This document shows, piece after piece, positions 21,956 to 34,916 of a stretch of DNA of 64,000 bases. How positions within the stretch are numbered: the stretch's first letter is position 1; every line of letters begins with the position of its first letter. The notes under the pieces were generated by a model that saw nothing but the letters and a program-made list of their open reading frames with translations, did no database searches and was not told the origin of the DNA. This DNA comes from Lomentospora prolificans (lineage: Eukaryota > Ascomycota > Sordariomycetes > Microascales > Microascaceae): the NCBI GenBank assembly GCA_029532625.1, contig JARFXM010000005.1, positions 1,116,001 to 1,180,000 on the forward strand, written 5' to 3'. The position numbers were made by a program, and so were the translations under genes.

Positions 21956-23370
21956 GGCGTCGGTCCTGCGAGTTGAAAGAAGGTGGGTGCTAAGCGGAGC
22001 GCCACTCGCTACCGAAATCCCGAACTCCTTCCAGAATGTGAAGAAATGGCTGAAGTTGAATCGCACAAAGAATACTGAACGAGGTGCTTGAGACTTTCGT
22101 TTCGTGAGGTTTATTATCTACGAGGGATGTGAGATGACATTGCACATTCTTATACGCATTCAAATACTGGCAGTGAGTGCCCACGAGACTCTCCAATGTA
22201 ACGCAGTCGGTCGTTTAGACAAAACCTGGAATGTCTAATGCGATTGAGAGCTTCTCACCTCGTGGGGGAGGATCGTGCCGTGTTCTGCAACTCCATTTTT
22301 ACCGGCGATATTGACCTCTCCTCATGATTTCACCCGATTGCAGGAAGGGAGGCAGAAATCCGGGGTAGTGGAGGAGTGTGCCACCGGCGAGGCCTCGATG
22401 GATGCGCGCATACCTCCCACGCTGGTCAATACAGAATGCCTCTCTGGCAGCATGCGCGTAAAGATGCGGCACAGGAAACGGGAAGCAAACAGGATTCACA
22501 CAATTCGACTATGCAGGGTGCTCTCACGAGGTCATCGCTGTTGTCTTGAAGAGGCAAGGAATGTGTGAATTGATTGCCTGAGCTCCGAAGATCTGGGGAG
22601 GGTGGGGCTTCTTGATAATTACGCAAGGACTTCCCGCAACTTGGCAACACGTTCGAAAACCATCATCTCTAACCAATAATATGTGAAAGGGATCCAAGTC
22701 TTGGGGCTCAGTAGACTCCTAAAAAGATGGTTCTTCCTGCGAATGCTCGGGTCCAAGAATACAAAAACTTGGGAAATCACGGCCGAGAACCCGTGCGACA
22801 GGGCAAAATCCTGCGCCCCGCACCCACTACAACACTAGGAAGGAGGCGAACTAAGCCAGCTTTTCCGTTGTAGCACCTGATTGCTGGCTACCATTTCTGA
22901 AATGAAGTCTCAGAAATGGTGTAGCCTGATTGGACTCTAGCCATTGGCCTCAAGAAAATTGCGGGGTCTAGAATGCAGAATAGGGGTTAAGTTGGAACCC
23001 TTGTAAAGTACGAACAATGGCAGGCTGGAGCCTTGAGCCCTGAACAATCACGGTAGCTCTCGCTGGCGCTCTAGTAGGTTGGTACATGTACATGCTGGCG
23101 TGCCTGGCCTCGCTGGCTAAGTCGAGGTTGCTGACCACCATTTTTACCATTTTTAGGCTCGCGAGTATCTCGGTGCTTTTGACAGGCATTGAATGGTAAT
23201 TTATAAGTAACCGCATCCTTCAAATCCTCGTCGCTCGCCAGCCCTCCCATTCCTTCCTCAGCACGTCTTCATATAACACGCCAGGGTCCTCTCCTCGTTT
23301 TCAATCTCGACGAGAGCCGTCCACTCTTTCAAGCCCTAGTCACTCGCTTTAACGCTCTAGCAAAATCAAC
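21956..23370. other. Divergent spacer with an inverted repeat
   Basis: The AA9 (-) and GPI-protein (+) promoters lie in this 1.4-kb interval. It contains a near-perfect hairpin at 22886-22926. From about 23220 it is C/T-rich, as expected for the leader of the next gene. No coding region is supported. Confidence 0.5.
22886..22926. repeat. Inverted repeat / hairpin, 15-bp stem
   Basis: The arms are GGCTA plus CCATTTCTGA (22886-22900) and TCAGAAATGG (22910-22919) plus TAGCC (22922-22926). All fifteen pairs are perfect, with a two-base bulge (TG, 22920-22921) and a nine-base loop. A related GTAGC-xx-CTGATT word occurs on both sides. Its function is unknown. Confidence 0.75.
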
Positions 23371-23959
23371 ATGGCCTTCAAGCGCCTCGCCCTCTCAGCC
23401 CTTTTGGCCGCCTCCGCGCTCGCCAAGACCGACATTAGCGGTTGCGAGACCACCGCCCTCGTCGTCACCGTCCCCGGCCGCAACGACGACACCATCTACA
23501 CCACCACCGTCTACTACGTCCCCGACACTGGTGAGATCTGCGAGATCCTTGACTGCGGTGGCGGCCGTGCCCCTCCCAAGACCACCGTCCCTGGATGCGC
23601 CGCCTACCAGGGCACCGAGACCTACTCTCCCAAGTTCCTCCCCACTAGCACCTCTGAACCCGCTCCCGAGAAGACTGTCAGTGCCGACAACACTGGTGCC
23701 ACCGACGCCCAGACTACTGCCGCGCCATCCAACTCTGCGAGCGCGAGCGACGGTGAGAGCAGTGGTGCTCCTGAGCCGAGCGCGTCCGGATCGGCAAACC
23801 AGGGCGGCGACGGTGAGTTTTTACCTTGTTTTGCTGTTCGTTCAAGATGGGGAGTAACCACTGACATCTCTAGACGGTTCTGGCGCTGCCGTGATGGGTG
23901 CCTCTCTCCTTGGTGGGCTCTTTGTTGCCGGTGTTGCCGGTGCCGTGGCCATGGTGTAA
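23371..23959 (+). CDS. Small secreted GPI-anchored-type protein
   Basis: Two exons (23371-23812, 23874-23959) join to 175 residues. A clear signal peptide (about residues 1-18) is followed by a conserved-looking segment with cysteines near residues 25, 55, 59 and 71, then a long Ser/Thr/Ala/Glu-rich stalk. The second exon encodes a small-residue hydrophobic tail (GASLLGGLFVAGVAGAVAMV) that ends the protein, the classic GPI-attachment signature. It is probably a cell-wall or plasma-membrane surface protein, and I cannot name a family. The intron is 61 bases with a GTGAGT donor and a CTGAC branch-like element. If the intron were retained, the anchor would be lost. The C/T-rich leader and aacATGg context support the start. 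Confidence 0.85.
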
Positions 23960-24595
23960 GAGTTGCTTTTAGAATATATTCGTCATCAATTGTAATATCA
24001 AAATAGTGAATGAAAATATACCCTCGGCACCATTGTCCTGCCAAATATTTGGATACTTGTGGTTTGCTATCGCGGTTTCCTTTCAGCTGGGACGCGTGCA
24101 TGGAGGAGTTTGCGGCAAGTCACGACCACTCTTCGTTCCTGTAGCGCGTGTCCCAAGATTTCAGTAGCGTGGTTCAGATATGGAGCAACTGCTCCTTCTA
24201 CATCTCGGGAATAAATCTGATTTATTCCCATGTAGCAGATCCAAAGTTTTGACGACTCACCGAGCATCACCGAAACAAACCGAGTTGATTATCTAAGCAT
24301 TACATGGACCCACTGTTTTCATCCACCAACAGCTAGCGATGAGTTGAATTGGCTGGAGGAGGAGTGACGCCACGCCGCGCCTGAGGAATTTTCCCGAGCA
24401 CCCGACAAATTTTCTACCTCGTCGAAATCTTGAGAACCTGGAAGCTTGCCTCACTTTATCAACCTCCACCAGCACTTCCCCGAACCAACCATACAATCGA
24501 CGCCCAGATCCCATCGTTCTGGTCGCGTCGCCCTCTCGCTCCAGACAAATTAGTTATAACATTCGGTGACCTGACATCGATTTAATACCGACACG
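23960..24595. other. Spacer upstream of TIM17
   Basis: No gene is seen. The 3' end of the GPI-protein gene and the TIM17 promoter are expected here. Confidence 0.55.
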
Positions 24596-25257
24596 ATGAA
24601 CCACGAGCGAGATCCCTGCCCCTGGGTCATTCTCAATGACTTCGGTGGTGCTTTCTGTATGGGTGTAAGTTTACACCAGCCTCATCATCATGCCCGTCTT
24701 GCAGGGAGTCCATGAGGGCTCATCGCTTCAACGGCGCACCTTTTCAATTCGCACCTGACCTAACTTGCTTTCTTTTTCGCAGGCGATCGGTGGTACCATC
24801 TGGCACGGCGTAAAAGGTTTCCGAAACAGCCCCTACGGCGAGCGTCGCGCGGGCGCCATCACGGCCATCAAGCTCCGTGCCCCCGTCCTCGGTGGTAACT
24901 TTGGTGTTTGGGGTGGTCTCTTCTCTACCTTTGACTGCGCCGTCAAGGGCGTCAGGAAGAAGGAGGATCCCTACAACGCTATCATTGCTGGTTTCTTCAC
25001 TGGTGGTGCTCTCGCTGTGCGAGGTGGCTACAAGGCGATGAGGAACGGTGCCATTGGTTGCGCCGTGCTTCTAGCCGTCATCGAGGGTGTTGGTATCGGT
25101 ATTGGCAAGTATTTTGCCGGAAACACAAAACTAGAGGTGCGTTAATGACACGTTCTTTATTTCCTCCCGTTGCGATTGGGTATACTCGATCTGTATGCTA
25201 ACCCGCATGCTCTAGGCGCCTATTGCCCCATCTCAAGCAGAGCGAGCGATGGCTTAA
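24596..25257 (+). CDS. TIM17: Mitochondrial import translocase subunit TIM17
   Basis: Three exons (24596-24664, 24783-25136, 25216-25257) join to 154 residues, the usual size for Tim17. The N-terminus has the conserved acidic/DPCPWVILNDFGGAF segment, followed by GAIGGTIWHGVKGFRNSP and the GxxxG-rich membrane helices, four in all, with FGVWGGLFSTFDCAVKGVR. Tim17 forms the presequence channel of the TIM23 complex in the inner mitochondrial membrane together with Tim23 and Tim44. Cys8 and the Cys in STFDC lie at positions typical of the family's intermembrane-space disulfide. The last exon encodes only 13 residues after a GTGCGT donor. If its intron were retained, the protein would end two residues later. 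The call is secure. Confidence 0.97.
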
Positions 25258-26155
25258 ACTTGTCGCGGCAATAAATCTACGAACGAGAGCGCGTCCGACG
25301 ATATCATTAGAGCCCCGTACTTCGACTCTCGATTATCGATCCAAAACCGACCTCGAACGAAGTACGGAACGAAGACGGAACAACTCTACTCCCCTCATTC
25401 TCTGTTTTTGTCCTTAATCGTTATCACTTGTTGGCGCCGTCGTTGAGCGGACGGCGTCGTGTATATTCCTCCCGGCTCGAACCTTTCGCCATAATCATCC
25501 TTGCATCTTGGAGAAAAAGAAACATCACAATATCTGGAGTTGGCATTTGTATCATAGACACGAGGAAGGGCTGCATCTTCTAGCATCCCTATTGACGGCT
25601 AGAAAGCGGCGGAAGTGTACCGTGGCCCAAAAGTGAAGGAAGATTACGCGGAAGAGGCTGTTAAGTGGCCGTCTGGCAGGTGTTTTTAGACTGGAACCCG
25701 GCTATTTGGTTTTTCCTTGTTGGGCTGTACGACGAACTGTATGGATATGTTTGGTAGTAAAGAATAAAGGAGCTATACGAACGGTTTTTTCCCGCTGAGA
25801 TATCGTTGTAATGATATCTTGAGGGAGTAAGAAATCCGGAGGAATCACCACAGTGTAATCGTTTGCAATGTACCAAGGTACGTTACCTAGGTTCGAATAG
25901 TTCATTTTTCCTTCAACTTAGGTCGAAATATGTACGCATTCTATTTCCCAAAGCCATGAAAAAGGCTCATTTTCATCTAAAGTTGCCGTCCATTTTTTGT
26001 TTTCTCCAAGCCCAAACTAGGCCGGGTATCACCTCTACCTGGGACGTATCCTCTTATCATTTCTGACGTTTTGTGACCATCTTTGCCTTGCATGAGCGCT
26101 CCCAAAACCAAATTAATATGCGTAAACCATAATTCATCTCCAATAAGTCTGTGAC
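25258..26155. other. Convergent spacer
   Basis: This 0.9-kb interval between the 3' ends of TIM17 (+) and DUG2 (-) holds no supportable gene. Confidence 0.6.
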
Positions 26156-28929
26156 TCAAAGCCTACCAAACACACGACCAAAGATATCCCGGCTCTTAAC
26201 AAGGTTCAAAATTCGCAACCGCTCATTGTCCAAATGGGCCGAGTCGCTCGCCTGTCCACAAGGAAGATGGGCCGCAGGCGCGCCAAACTCCTTTTCTAGG
26301 AAACGGATGGCGGGAATAGAACCTCCCTCACGGATGTAGAGGGGTCGCTTGGGTTTGGGGGCACCGCTCGGGGTTGTCCTTTCGTTATTATTCTCATCTT
26401 CCCCTTCGTCGCTATCGCTGTCATCCTCGTGTTGGGGAGACTCAAAGGATTCGCTCCAAACCTCCATGACAGCTCGCTCGAGTGTGCGGAAAATGTAATT
26501 CTTGGGATCGCCCAGCCATGGCTCCGCCTTGTTGTCAATCTTGACGCTGAAGGCATTATCAGACTCGAGCTTAGCAAACTCTGAGTGAAGATATGACTGA
26601 AGGGACTTGATGACCTCGTCGACTTCCTGGCCAGGAACCAGACGGAGACTAATGCTAGCGCTGGCGTGGCTGCTCACTAGGCTACCATCGGGACCGGAGA
26701 CCTTGTATCTGTGGATAGTGAGATTAGGTTCCCGCCAGCGGGCGCAGAGGAGGGCCTTTTGCCGGTCGAGAGGACCGAGCTCGGGTTTCCTCTTCATGAG
26801 TATCTTGGCAATCTCATCAAATTGCTCTTCTTCTCCAGGCGTCTTTGGGAGTATTTTATCATAGAATCCGGGAATGCGGATGTGGTTACCTCGACCCTTG
26901 AGCTGGGAGAGGACCGAAGTGAGGTCGGAGAGTGGCTCGTTCTTAAGACATGAACCGTCGACACCGGAATGTCTGTCAGGTAAGTTGCAGTCAACGCAAA
27001 TGGTTGCGTGCAACACTCCACGGAGACCATATGTGAGGCAGGGCACTTCGTCGTCCAACCAGTAACTGTTGGAAAGAAGGATGTAGTCTACGTCTCCGAT
27101 CAATGACTTATTTCGCCTTACTGTCTCCTGAAAGCCTCTGGACCCGAACTCTTCCTCGCCCTCGATAAGGAACACAACATCGTTCTCTAGGGCTTTAGCC
27201 TGCATTAGATCGGTGACAGCGAATAAGGCAGCCAAAATGGGGCCCTTGTTGTCACTAACACCACGCCCGTACAGGTATCCATTCCTACCTTCTAGCTCGA
27301 AGGGGTCGCCGGAGGTCCAATTTCCCTTCTTGTTATCCGCGGGCACGACGTCGTAATGGCCGTAGAAGAGGATCCTTTTCCGCTTTTCCTTTGGCTCTCG
27401 CTTGCCTTGGAATGTCGCTAGCACCACGGGGTTATGGGCCTTTTCGGTACTGAGCATCTCTACATGGCCGCCTAACCTCTTGAACAATCCTCCTAAAAAT
27501 GTAGCTCCCTTCCGACAGTCTTCGGCAAATTCCGGTCGAGAGGATACCGTCTTGTACGAGATAAACTCGCGAAGAGTGGATGTAAAGACGCTGTCATCTG
27601 CGGTATCCGCAGATTGCTTCTCGGAGGAAGCATTTGCCTTCCAGATACAGACTTCGTCGTCGTTGGCACCCGTGATAAAATAATTGTTGTGTTTGTAGGC
27701 TGTGACCGCGGAGGCCAGAATCTTGCCCTCGTGGGCCTTCCACCGGCTAAGGCATTGGTATTTTTGGCTAACATCGCCGCTTTTCTCTTGATACTCCCCA
27801 TAGTGAGCTGTGTTGTGCTTCTAAATGGGTCTTAGCAAGCTAGGTAGTGCAGTCGAAGGTGAAAAATACTTACAGCAGCGGATCCGGTGGCAGCACCACT
27901 CCAGAGGATGCCCCAACCCATCTGCAGAGACATGACGTCGCTCCTATGCGCCTTGATTGATCTCAATTTTTGCTTGGTATCAAGATCCCACAGCTCAATA
28001 ACGCCCTCGATCTTTCCAGCATAAAGGAAAGATCCATCGATGGCAAGAGACAGAACTGATTCGGCGTCATCCGTACCAAGGCACATGATCTCCGTGATAC
28101 CGTGCTCGGCATCCGAGGATTGGCTATCCGAATCACTAGGTATATCGACTCCTAGCCTCCAGAGTTTAATCGTGCCATCTCCGCCACCAGATATCAAAAC
28201 ATCTTCATCAGAATCCACCAGCACAGTTGGGCCCGTGGCCATCAGCATGCAGTACACGTATCCAAAGTGCGCGAAATTATATACAGCGCTAGAGTCGATC
28301 TCCAGTACATTTTCGGGCTTGGGTATTAAGGCGTACTTCTCGTCGCTACGGCGGGGTGTGCAGGTACCTCCAACTGCCTTGGAATCGAAGAAACGGTGGT
28401 TCCTGCGATCAGGGTGGCGGGCAGAGTCTCGAGGCACTCGAACCTTGGGGTCACTTAAAGTAACCCATTGGATGCTGGTATTCTGGGCGCCGATGTAAAG
28501 AGTGTCATGTTGCTGGCTATAAGCGACGGAGAAGAGATCGCCCACATCGTATGTGCTGTAGATCTCGTAAAGACGGGTCATGGACTTGGGGCACCACACA
28601 TTGACCAGCGGGTCACCAGCGCTCGAGAAGAGGAGGGAGCCATCTGGAGAGAGGGAGAGTGATAGCACTCCGCGCTTGTGGGCCTGAACCCTGAAAACCT
28701 GGCGGAAGGTATCAAGAGACCAGACCACTATCTCTCCTCCCTCGGTACCGGCGAAAATGTTTTGGAGATCGGGGTGTACAGCAAGCGTCAGTACAGAGCT
28801 ATCGTGGTGGAGCTTGTGGATGAGCTCGGGAGGAGGCTGTGGGTATGCGCCGTCAGGGTAAAGCAGCCCGAGAGTCGAGGAAAGTGCAGGAAGCGTCATT
28901 TCGTCTGTAGCTCCGGCGAGGATTAGCAT
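26156..28929 (-). CDS. DUG2: DUG2: WD40 plus peptidase M20, glutathione degradation
   Basis: Two minus-strand exons (28929-27874 and 27820-26156) join to 906 residues. The N-terminal ~450 residues contain WD40-type repeats (examples: GEIVVWSLDT, GDGTIKLWRL, GVIELWDLDT, DEVCIWKANA). The rest is an M20-family metallopeptidase with metal ligands in GHYDVVPA (His507, Asp509), GRGVSDNKGP (Asp542) and EGEEEFGS (Glu574/575), plus a C-terminal SDSAHLDNERL segment carrying the last His. This WD40-M20 fusion is the hallmark of Dug2, which with Dug3 forms the glutamine-amidotransferase-like complex that cleaves glutathione in the cytosol. A Dug1 dipeptidase then acts on Cys-Gly. An acidic, probably disordered insertion lies near residue 815. 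Among the available Met codons I chose the most upstream one. Confidence 0.93.
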
Positions 28930-31900
28930 TCAGATCTCCGTCACCATGGCGCGCTTACAGGAGAGGAAGTGCAAGGGGGTGGAAATGCAGCCGCTGAGTG
29001 TTTCGTAGGCGATTATTTAACAGGAAAGAAAAAAAGGCGTCGCCGTAAATTCCGACACCATGAAGTTGTCAGCTCACGCCGCGTCTGGCTTAATCGACGC
29101 CAAGTCCACGAATGACCAAGTCCCACAGCGCTCGCGCCAGACTTGAATCTGACGAAATTTCATGAAGGATGGCGTAGTGCGTGGACCCTGACGCCCCAGG
29201 ACCTGAGAAAGCCAGATTGACCACTCATGACGTTGCAATTTAGCGTCCTTAGTGGGGGTGCTGAGGGGAAGCCAGCTTGAGGGAGGAGGGGCGCTGTTGG
29301 CTGGTTGTGAAAGCGCTGGCTGCTTGAACACGGCCAGCGTGCGGGGAATGATTAAAAGCTGTCCCTAGAGATGGTGACAAACACCTCCCACAGGTTTGAC
29401 AAAAGCTTAGGAGTATCGGAGTTGGGTATAAATAATGCCAATCTCCCACAATCCGACGCCTCGGCCTCGAAACATAGCATACACTCGCATGACACAATGG
29501 AATGAGGACTGTCGATATCCCAAATGAAAGGGCCACCCAACGTTCAAGGAAGGACCAGACCTCGTGCTCACCTTCTCGATTCAGCCCAGGATCAAATCCA
29601 GGTCCAACACCACCACTAACGGCAGGTACGCTCCAATATCTTTCTTCTTCCGCCTTGAGTATCCTCTGGCATCCGGTACACTCGTCATCGTGATGGCTAT
29701 ACGAGTCCACCGAGCCATCATCTTCCTCGGAGTCGGCTCGCTGCCAATGTTGGACCTCCATCTCGTTCAAATGTTAGGCACTAAGTTGGGAATGGCGACT
29801 GCGGAAGGATTAGAAATTTTCAAAAAACAAGGCCCCGTCAAATCGAAAATGCGTTGATGACGAGTCGCTTTATACCAGGACGAAACTTGAATCTGAAGCA
29901 CCCCACGGAGCTCCCACGGAAACCCTTCGTCAAGCCTGAGGGATTAAAATTCTCGGAAACAAACTGCTCTTCCGTTTCCTTACGAGGCTTGCTGTGGTTT
30001 GGTTCAAGGGTGTGATTTATCTGGAGAGCCTCTTTTGGAATCGGTATGACGGCTGGCAATGCCCACTCTCAGCTAGGTTGGGCTGGCCCTTGGGAAGCTA
30101 CACACAAAGATAAACGTGTAAGTACAAGCACAGCACCAGCGCAGGCATAAAGAGCCCAGGCGGCAAGGGTCAACGCCTCCACCTGAGTCTCTGGCTCCCC
30201 GTTCCAATGATGCAGTTGGATTTACCTCGTCACACCCACTATAAGGTCGCCGAGTACCTCGTGTCAGTGGGTTTCCCCTTCTGGATAGTCCAGCCACTGA
30301 TGATCAAGTGATACTGGCATACCGGGTGCGATTGGATGCTTGGGCGACGGTGACAGGAAGCTTTTCGCAAATGTGACCACTTAGATCCGGATACTTTGTT
30401 GCATTACTGAAGATCGATGGCTCTTGTGGAACAAGCGAGAGGGCCAGGGTTCTCAGTTTCTGTCATCTGTACACGTTGCTGGTTCGAATTCATGTTGGGA
30501 AGAAACAAAACACCAGAGCACTTGGGCCCAAGACCGTCTGCTGTTTGGTGTCCGCCAGGGCGACTTATATCATTTCGCACCCACCAGAGCCTTCGATTCG
30601 CTATTCGCTCCTCTTTGCTTCTGCCAGGTGTCTTCAGCTCCAATTTCGCTTTCCTCCCTGTTTCTGTTTCTGCTTGGCTATCCTCCGTGGTCGCCGACTG
30701 GTCTTTGTGGGCAAATCACTCCCGAGCTCCCGCAGAAACCGCCCAATACAACAGGATGCAAAATCCCCCTTGAATTGCGTGCTCGCTCTTTGTTTTTCTT
30801 TGTCCATACACCAAGCAGTCACTTTGTTTGACCACTCAATTTTCCCTCTCACCAAAAACGGCCCGGCTCTGCTGCTAACATGCCGGCCTCCTAATGTCCG
30901 ATAGGGTTAAACCAAGGTTTCATGGAATGGATGGTTGAGCAAGAACGCCCACCGAGCCTGCAACAATCCACGCGGAGTGGACTGAACTGGGCTCACCGCA
31001 AGAACGCCGCAATCGCCACCTACCCAGTTGTCTCTAGACCATGCATTGCAATGACTATCTCGTGCATTGGGCTGCATTACTTCTTTTGTGCCTCACACAT
31101 CAAACAAATATTCCTCCCTCACTTCATCTCAAACCACTGAGACTTGACATCAACATGCCGCCTCGCACTATCGTCGATGCTGAGCGCGCAACGAGTTAGA
31201 TATCGGCGGGATGTCCCGAATGTCACTATCAAATTCTGGCGTTACCATACTTGTGTACTTCGGGATTAATTGGAAATGATAAGAACGAGATAGGCACGCT
31301 ATCGGAAAGGCGTTCCAGTATTCGGCATTCTCTTCATGTGCATGCGAATACTTGACAGCCAAAGTCGGAGCGGCCAACGGCTGAATCCCACCGCACCATT
31401 CCCACCCGCTGCTGACAACAAACAACGCACCGCAATCTACGAGAAAGACAATGGTAGATGCCTATTGCAACTTCCTCATTTGGTGTTTCATCGATAGATC
31501 AATTAAGGTAGGGATGTACATTTTCCCCAAACCTTCCAAAGTTGGCCCAACTCTGTTGAAGATGACTCGAAGCACCAATAATGCTTCCCGGCCACCCGGA
31601 AGTGGTTAAAAGAACACTCGTAGATCCTAATATCGAAAAAGAATCAAGCCCCTCGCTGCATCGACTGTTCGTGACATCAAAGTGTAAGAAAATTCGCGGA
31701 TTCATGACCTAGCCGTCAAAGACAATTCTGCAGCGCACAAATTTGCAAGGTCAGCTACCCAAAGAATAGCGCAAGAACAGCTTCCTGGTGTCCACCGACC
31801 AGCGCGCCTTGAAACAGCTTGTCGACAGTTCTTTGTGCTTTGGCCTCTTACCATTTGGAAGATTCTGGAGAATCGGGTTCCACATCCGGTATTAAAAAAA

Positions 31901-32396
31901 AAAAAAAAAAAAGAAAAGAAAAATATGTCACTAACCTTTCCCTTTCGTCTCTACTCTTCTCGGCGGCGTATGGCGTGCTAAATATGATTCATTTACTAAT
32001 CTTTGATACGTCACATACATGATTATACGCATCGGCCAAACGGCAGATGATAGGTTTTGGTCGAGCCGCCGCGGATTATGTGACATTTGGCTATCTCACA
32101 GATGTGTACATCCTAGAAGGGTTCTCGGGGCCAAGGCCTCGCCAAGTGGATGGTGACGTGTTTTGGGGAGCTGATTGATCAGTGGCCGTTCATGAGGCGG
32201 TTCGTGATTCTTGCTACGAATTCGGACGCTGCCAAGTTGAATAAAGGTACAATGGGCGTGGTGAGTGGAACGAAAGCCCGTCGGCCAACTTGACCCTCCT
32301 CGGAAATAGAGGACAAAGCGCAAGGATATAGATAACGCTGGAGCACATGGCCTCTCCTTAATGGAGCTCTTCAATGGAAGTAATCATGAGAGTCTA
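28930..32396. other. 3.5-kb spacer without a supportable gene
   Basis: The left edge is the DUG2 promoter and the right edge is the TRM7 3' region. A few frames reach 130-170 codons (for example 29249-29770 on the minus strand) but have no family motif and no convincing extension by splicing. An A tract lies at about 31894-31912. Confidence 0.5.
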
Positions 32397-33688
32397 TTAA
32401 ACCTTGACCGTCTTCCCGTGAGCTCCGCCCGCAGCTTTCCTAAGCTCTATTGCTCGCTTATAAGGCGGCGCTGTAGGTGGCTGCACGGGATCTAGCGATA
32501 CGTGATCTTCCGGTAGGCGGTATGAAGCATCTGAATCAAATGCGGAGAGATCTCCGCAAGCTAGGAACGGCGCTATCCACCTATTCCCAGTACCCTCGTC
32601 TACCTGTTCATCGAATGCCTCAACTTCGACAACGCCTTCAGGTGGAGTAGTCGAAGTTGCCAAAGAAGGACAGTCCCACGTTCCCTTTACGGGATCTTGC
32701 ACGCTCGAGGAAGCAATTATGGGGAACTGCCGTCTTCTTCCCTCCACTAGATGCGATAGCTTGTGACCCACGCCCAAAGGATCCTCGAGACTCGCCTTGA
32801 AACCCGGTGGAGGCCTAAAGTTGATACATACGATAAACGCCTCGACACTGCTCGCTCTCGACGAGCGTGGCTTGGCAACGACGACCTTTTCGAAAAAGAT
32901 TTTCATCTGCGCGTAAAGAAGGTCGACGTTGCGGCCCCTAAAGATCTTAGCCACAAACTTGCCGCCGGGTTTTAGTACACAGAGGGCGAGGTTGAGCGCA
33001 GCGAAGAGGAGCTGGGATTGCACGTAGATGTCAAGGTCGTGCAAGCCGGTAACGTCTGGCGCGCCGTCACTGATGACGAGGTCTACTGGCTGAGCTGCCT
33101 GTTGACTCATCGTTTTAGGGTCGTAATCGGAGTCTAGAGCCTTTAAAAGCAGGGGCACGGTGGCGGGGTGAGTAATGTCTGCTCGTAGAGTGATGATGCC
33201 CTGGAGCGGGCTCATGGGTTGGAGGTCGATGGACACAATCTTGACATCTCTTCTTGGTTGAGATTCTTGTGTCATGTTTGTCTTTTCTAGAACATCCTTC
33301 CTCTCGTTCGACCCATCATGCGATATCGCCGAGTCATCTGTCGGGAAGAGGTTCAGCATCTGTTGACGAAGCTTGGCCTCACGGTCCTGCCACGCCGCCC
33401 GTCCAAACTTTTCTCCCTTGATGAGCACCCGAGAAAGCACCTGCGACCAGCTCCCAGGAGCGGCGCAGAGGTCCACCACCCTTGTAACATTCGAGAAGAG
33501 GTCAAATTCTGCCGAGCCAGGTTAGATATCGCGGGGCTCGACGAGGCAATGTGGGGTGGAGGGGAGAAATATTTCCAACACCTACCCTCATCTAGTTGCA
33601 GGAGCTTGAACGCACTTCGCGCACGCCATCCCTGCTCCTTCGCAAGCCTATAGTAGGCATCGCGCTTATCTTTTGATACTTTACCCAT
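32397..33688 (-). CDS. TRM7: TRM7: tRNA anticodon-loop 2'-O-methyltransferase
   Basis: Two minus-strand exons (33688-33586, 33508-32397) join in frame to 404 residues. The start MGKVSKDKRDAYYRLAKEQG is the typical Trm7/FTSJ1 N-terminus. The RrmJ-fold catalytic tetrad is visible: Lys28 (RSAFKLL), Asp in SDGAPDVTGLHDLD, Lys in GGKFVAKIFRGR, and Glu in EAFIVC. VVDLCAAPGSWSQVLSR is the SAM-binding motif. Trm7 methylates ribose 32 and 34 of tRNA-Phe, Trp and Leu with partners Trm732 and Rtt10. The protein is about 90 residues longer than the yeast enzyme. One polar, low-complexity insertion of about 55 residues sits between motif I and KIVSIDLQPMSPL, and the C-terminus is also extended. Confidence 0.95.
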
Positions 33689-34916
33689 CGTTAAACTTGT
33701 CTTTTATACTAATGGTGAAAGAGTACCTTGGAAAAAAAAGCCTGACTGGAAGGATAGAATTGTGGGGATTTGTAGCTGATTAATGAATTACCCATTAATG
33801 GGATATGCTTCTATCGCGTTCAAGGGACAACCACGTACCCACCCTCCAACACCCTCCAACCAACACCAAAATCTCCAGGGTAAAGACAGTAAAGAAGGAG
33901 AAAACAACGAGGTGGAGGCCACGACCCCAAACATTACGACTCAGAGTGTAACTTGTGGCAACTTGAGAAGCGAGAATGGGGGTCGTTATTCCGTTGCGAC
34001 GAATCAATCGCGACGTCGCCGACCCGACATTGGGAACTTGTGGTTCACATTTCCTGGTCGTAACACCTCTGGAATCCTGGATGTTCATGCCGCCTGCAAA
34101 TGTTTCAAGACCGCCTCCCCGCGCGACCGAGAATAGGAGAGGCCTTGGATGATATTTTCTTCCCTATATAGCTACGGGCTTGGCTTCTAGGTCAAGAGAA
34201 CGGTATTTAACGCCGGCATTTCATGTGTTGGTACTTTTGCTAGCCTTGTTCGTTAGAAACCAAAGAAAAGAGCATCTTTTTGGGGGAAAGAGTGCTGAGT
34301 CTCGGTCTGGCCGCCTCGTTCCAGTACTCTATCCCTGCCTCCGAATTCAAATCACCGGAGCTGTTAGTTGCGATTAAGCCGGGAGATCATCTCCATTGCC
34401 GGGTCCAGCATGCACCTCGACCTGTGGGGAAGGTTTCCCGTCTGCAGGGTTTCCGATGACCCCGCCACTCCCTAAAGAGGGTTGAGGTGCAGCACCAAGT
34501 AGCCGCATCATCCTTCCAAAGTTGGTTGGATTTGCAGATTATGGTCAGAGGAGGAAGAGATCCCTCCGTGGCGCCAACCACTATGGGGACTTTTCTGCCC
34601 ATTTCCTTGATCCTAGGAGCTTGACGGATATAATATAAGTGCAGAAAGATCGAAAGATCGTCTTCGGGTAATATCTCGAGCCGTTAATTGTAAGGATGTG
34701 CCTTAATACAGTCCGGAGCTCTGGCGTGGCGGGCGAGCTTGATTTCTTTTGCCTCCGCATATTAAGTAGTCCAAATCTGGAATGAGCTCCTGGGCAGACC
34801 TTTTCCGTGTTTGCTCAACGGCCTGTTAAAACCATGGTCCGCCCGTCCGCAAACCCGGGTTGTCTTTCTCAACTCCAAGTTTTTATCGTTTACAGACACA
34901 TACGTGCGTAGACACC
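33689..34916. other. Divergent spacer
   Basis: Promoters for TRM7 (-) and for the Cys-rich GPI-type protein (+) are expected here. No coding region is supported. Confidence 0.5.

Noticed and set aside
29249..29770. 173-codon minus-strand frame starting acidic and His-rich
   Set aside because: The first third looks protein-like, but the rest does not, and no exon chain or homologous motif supports it.
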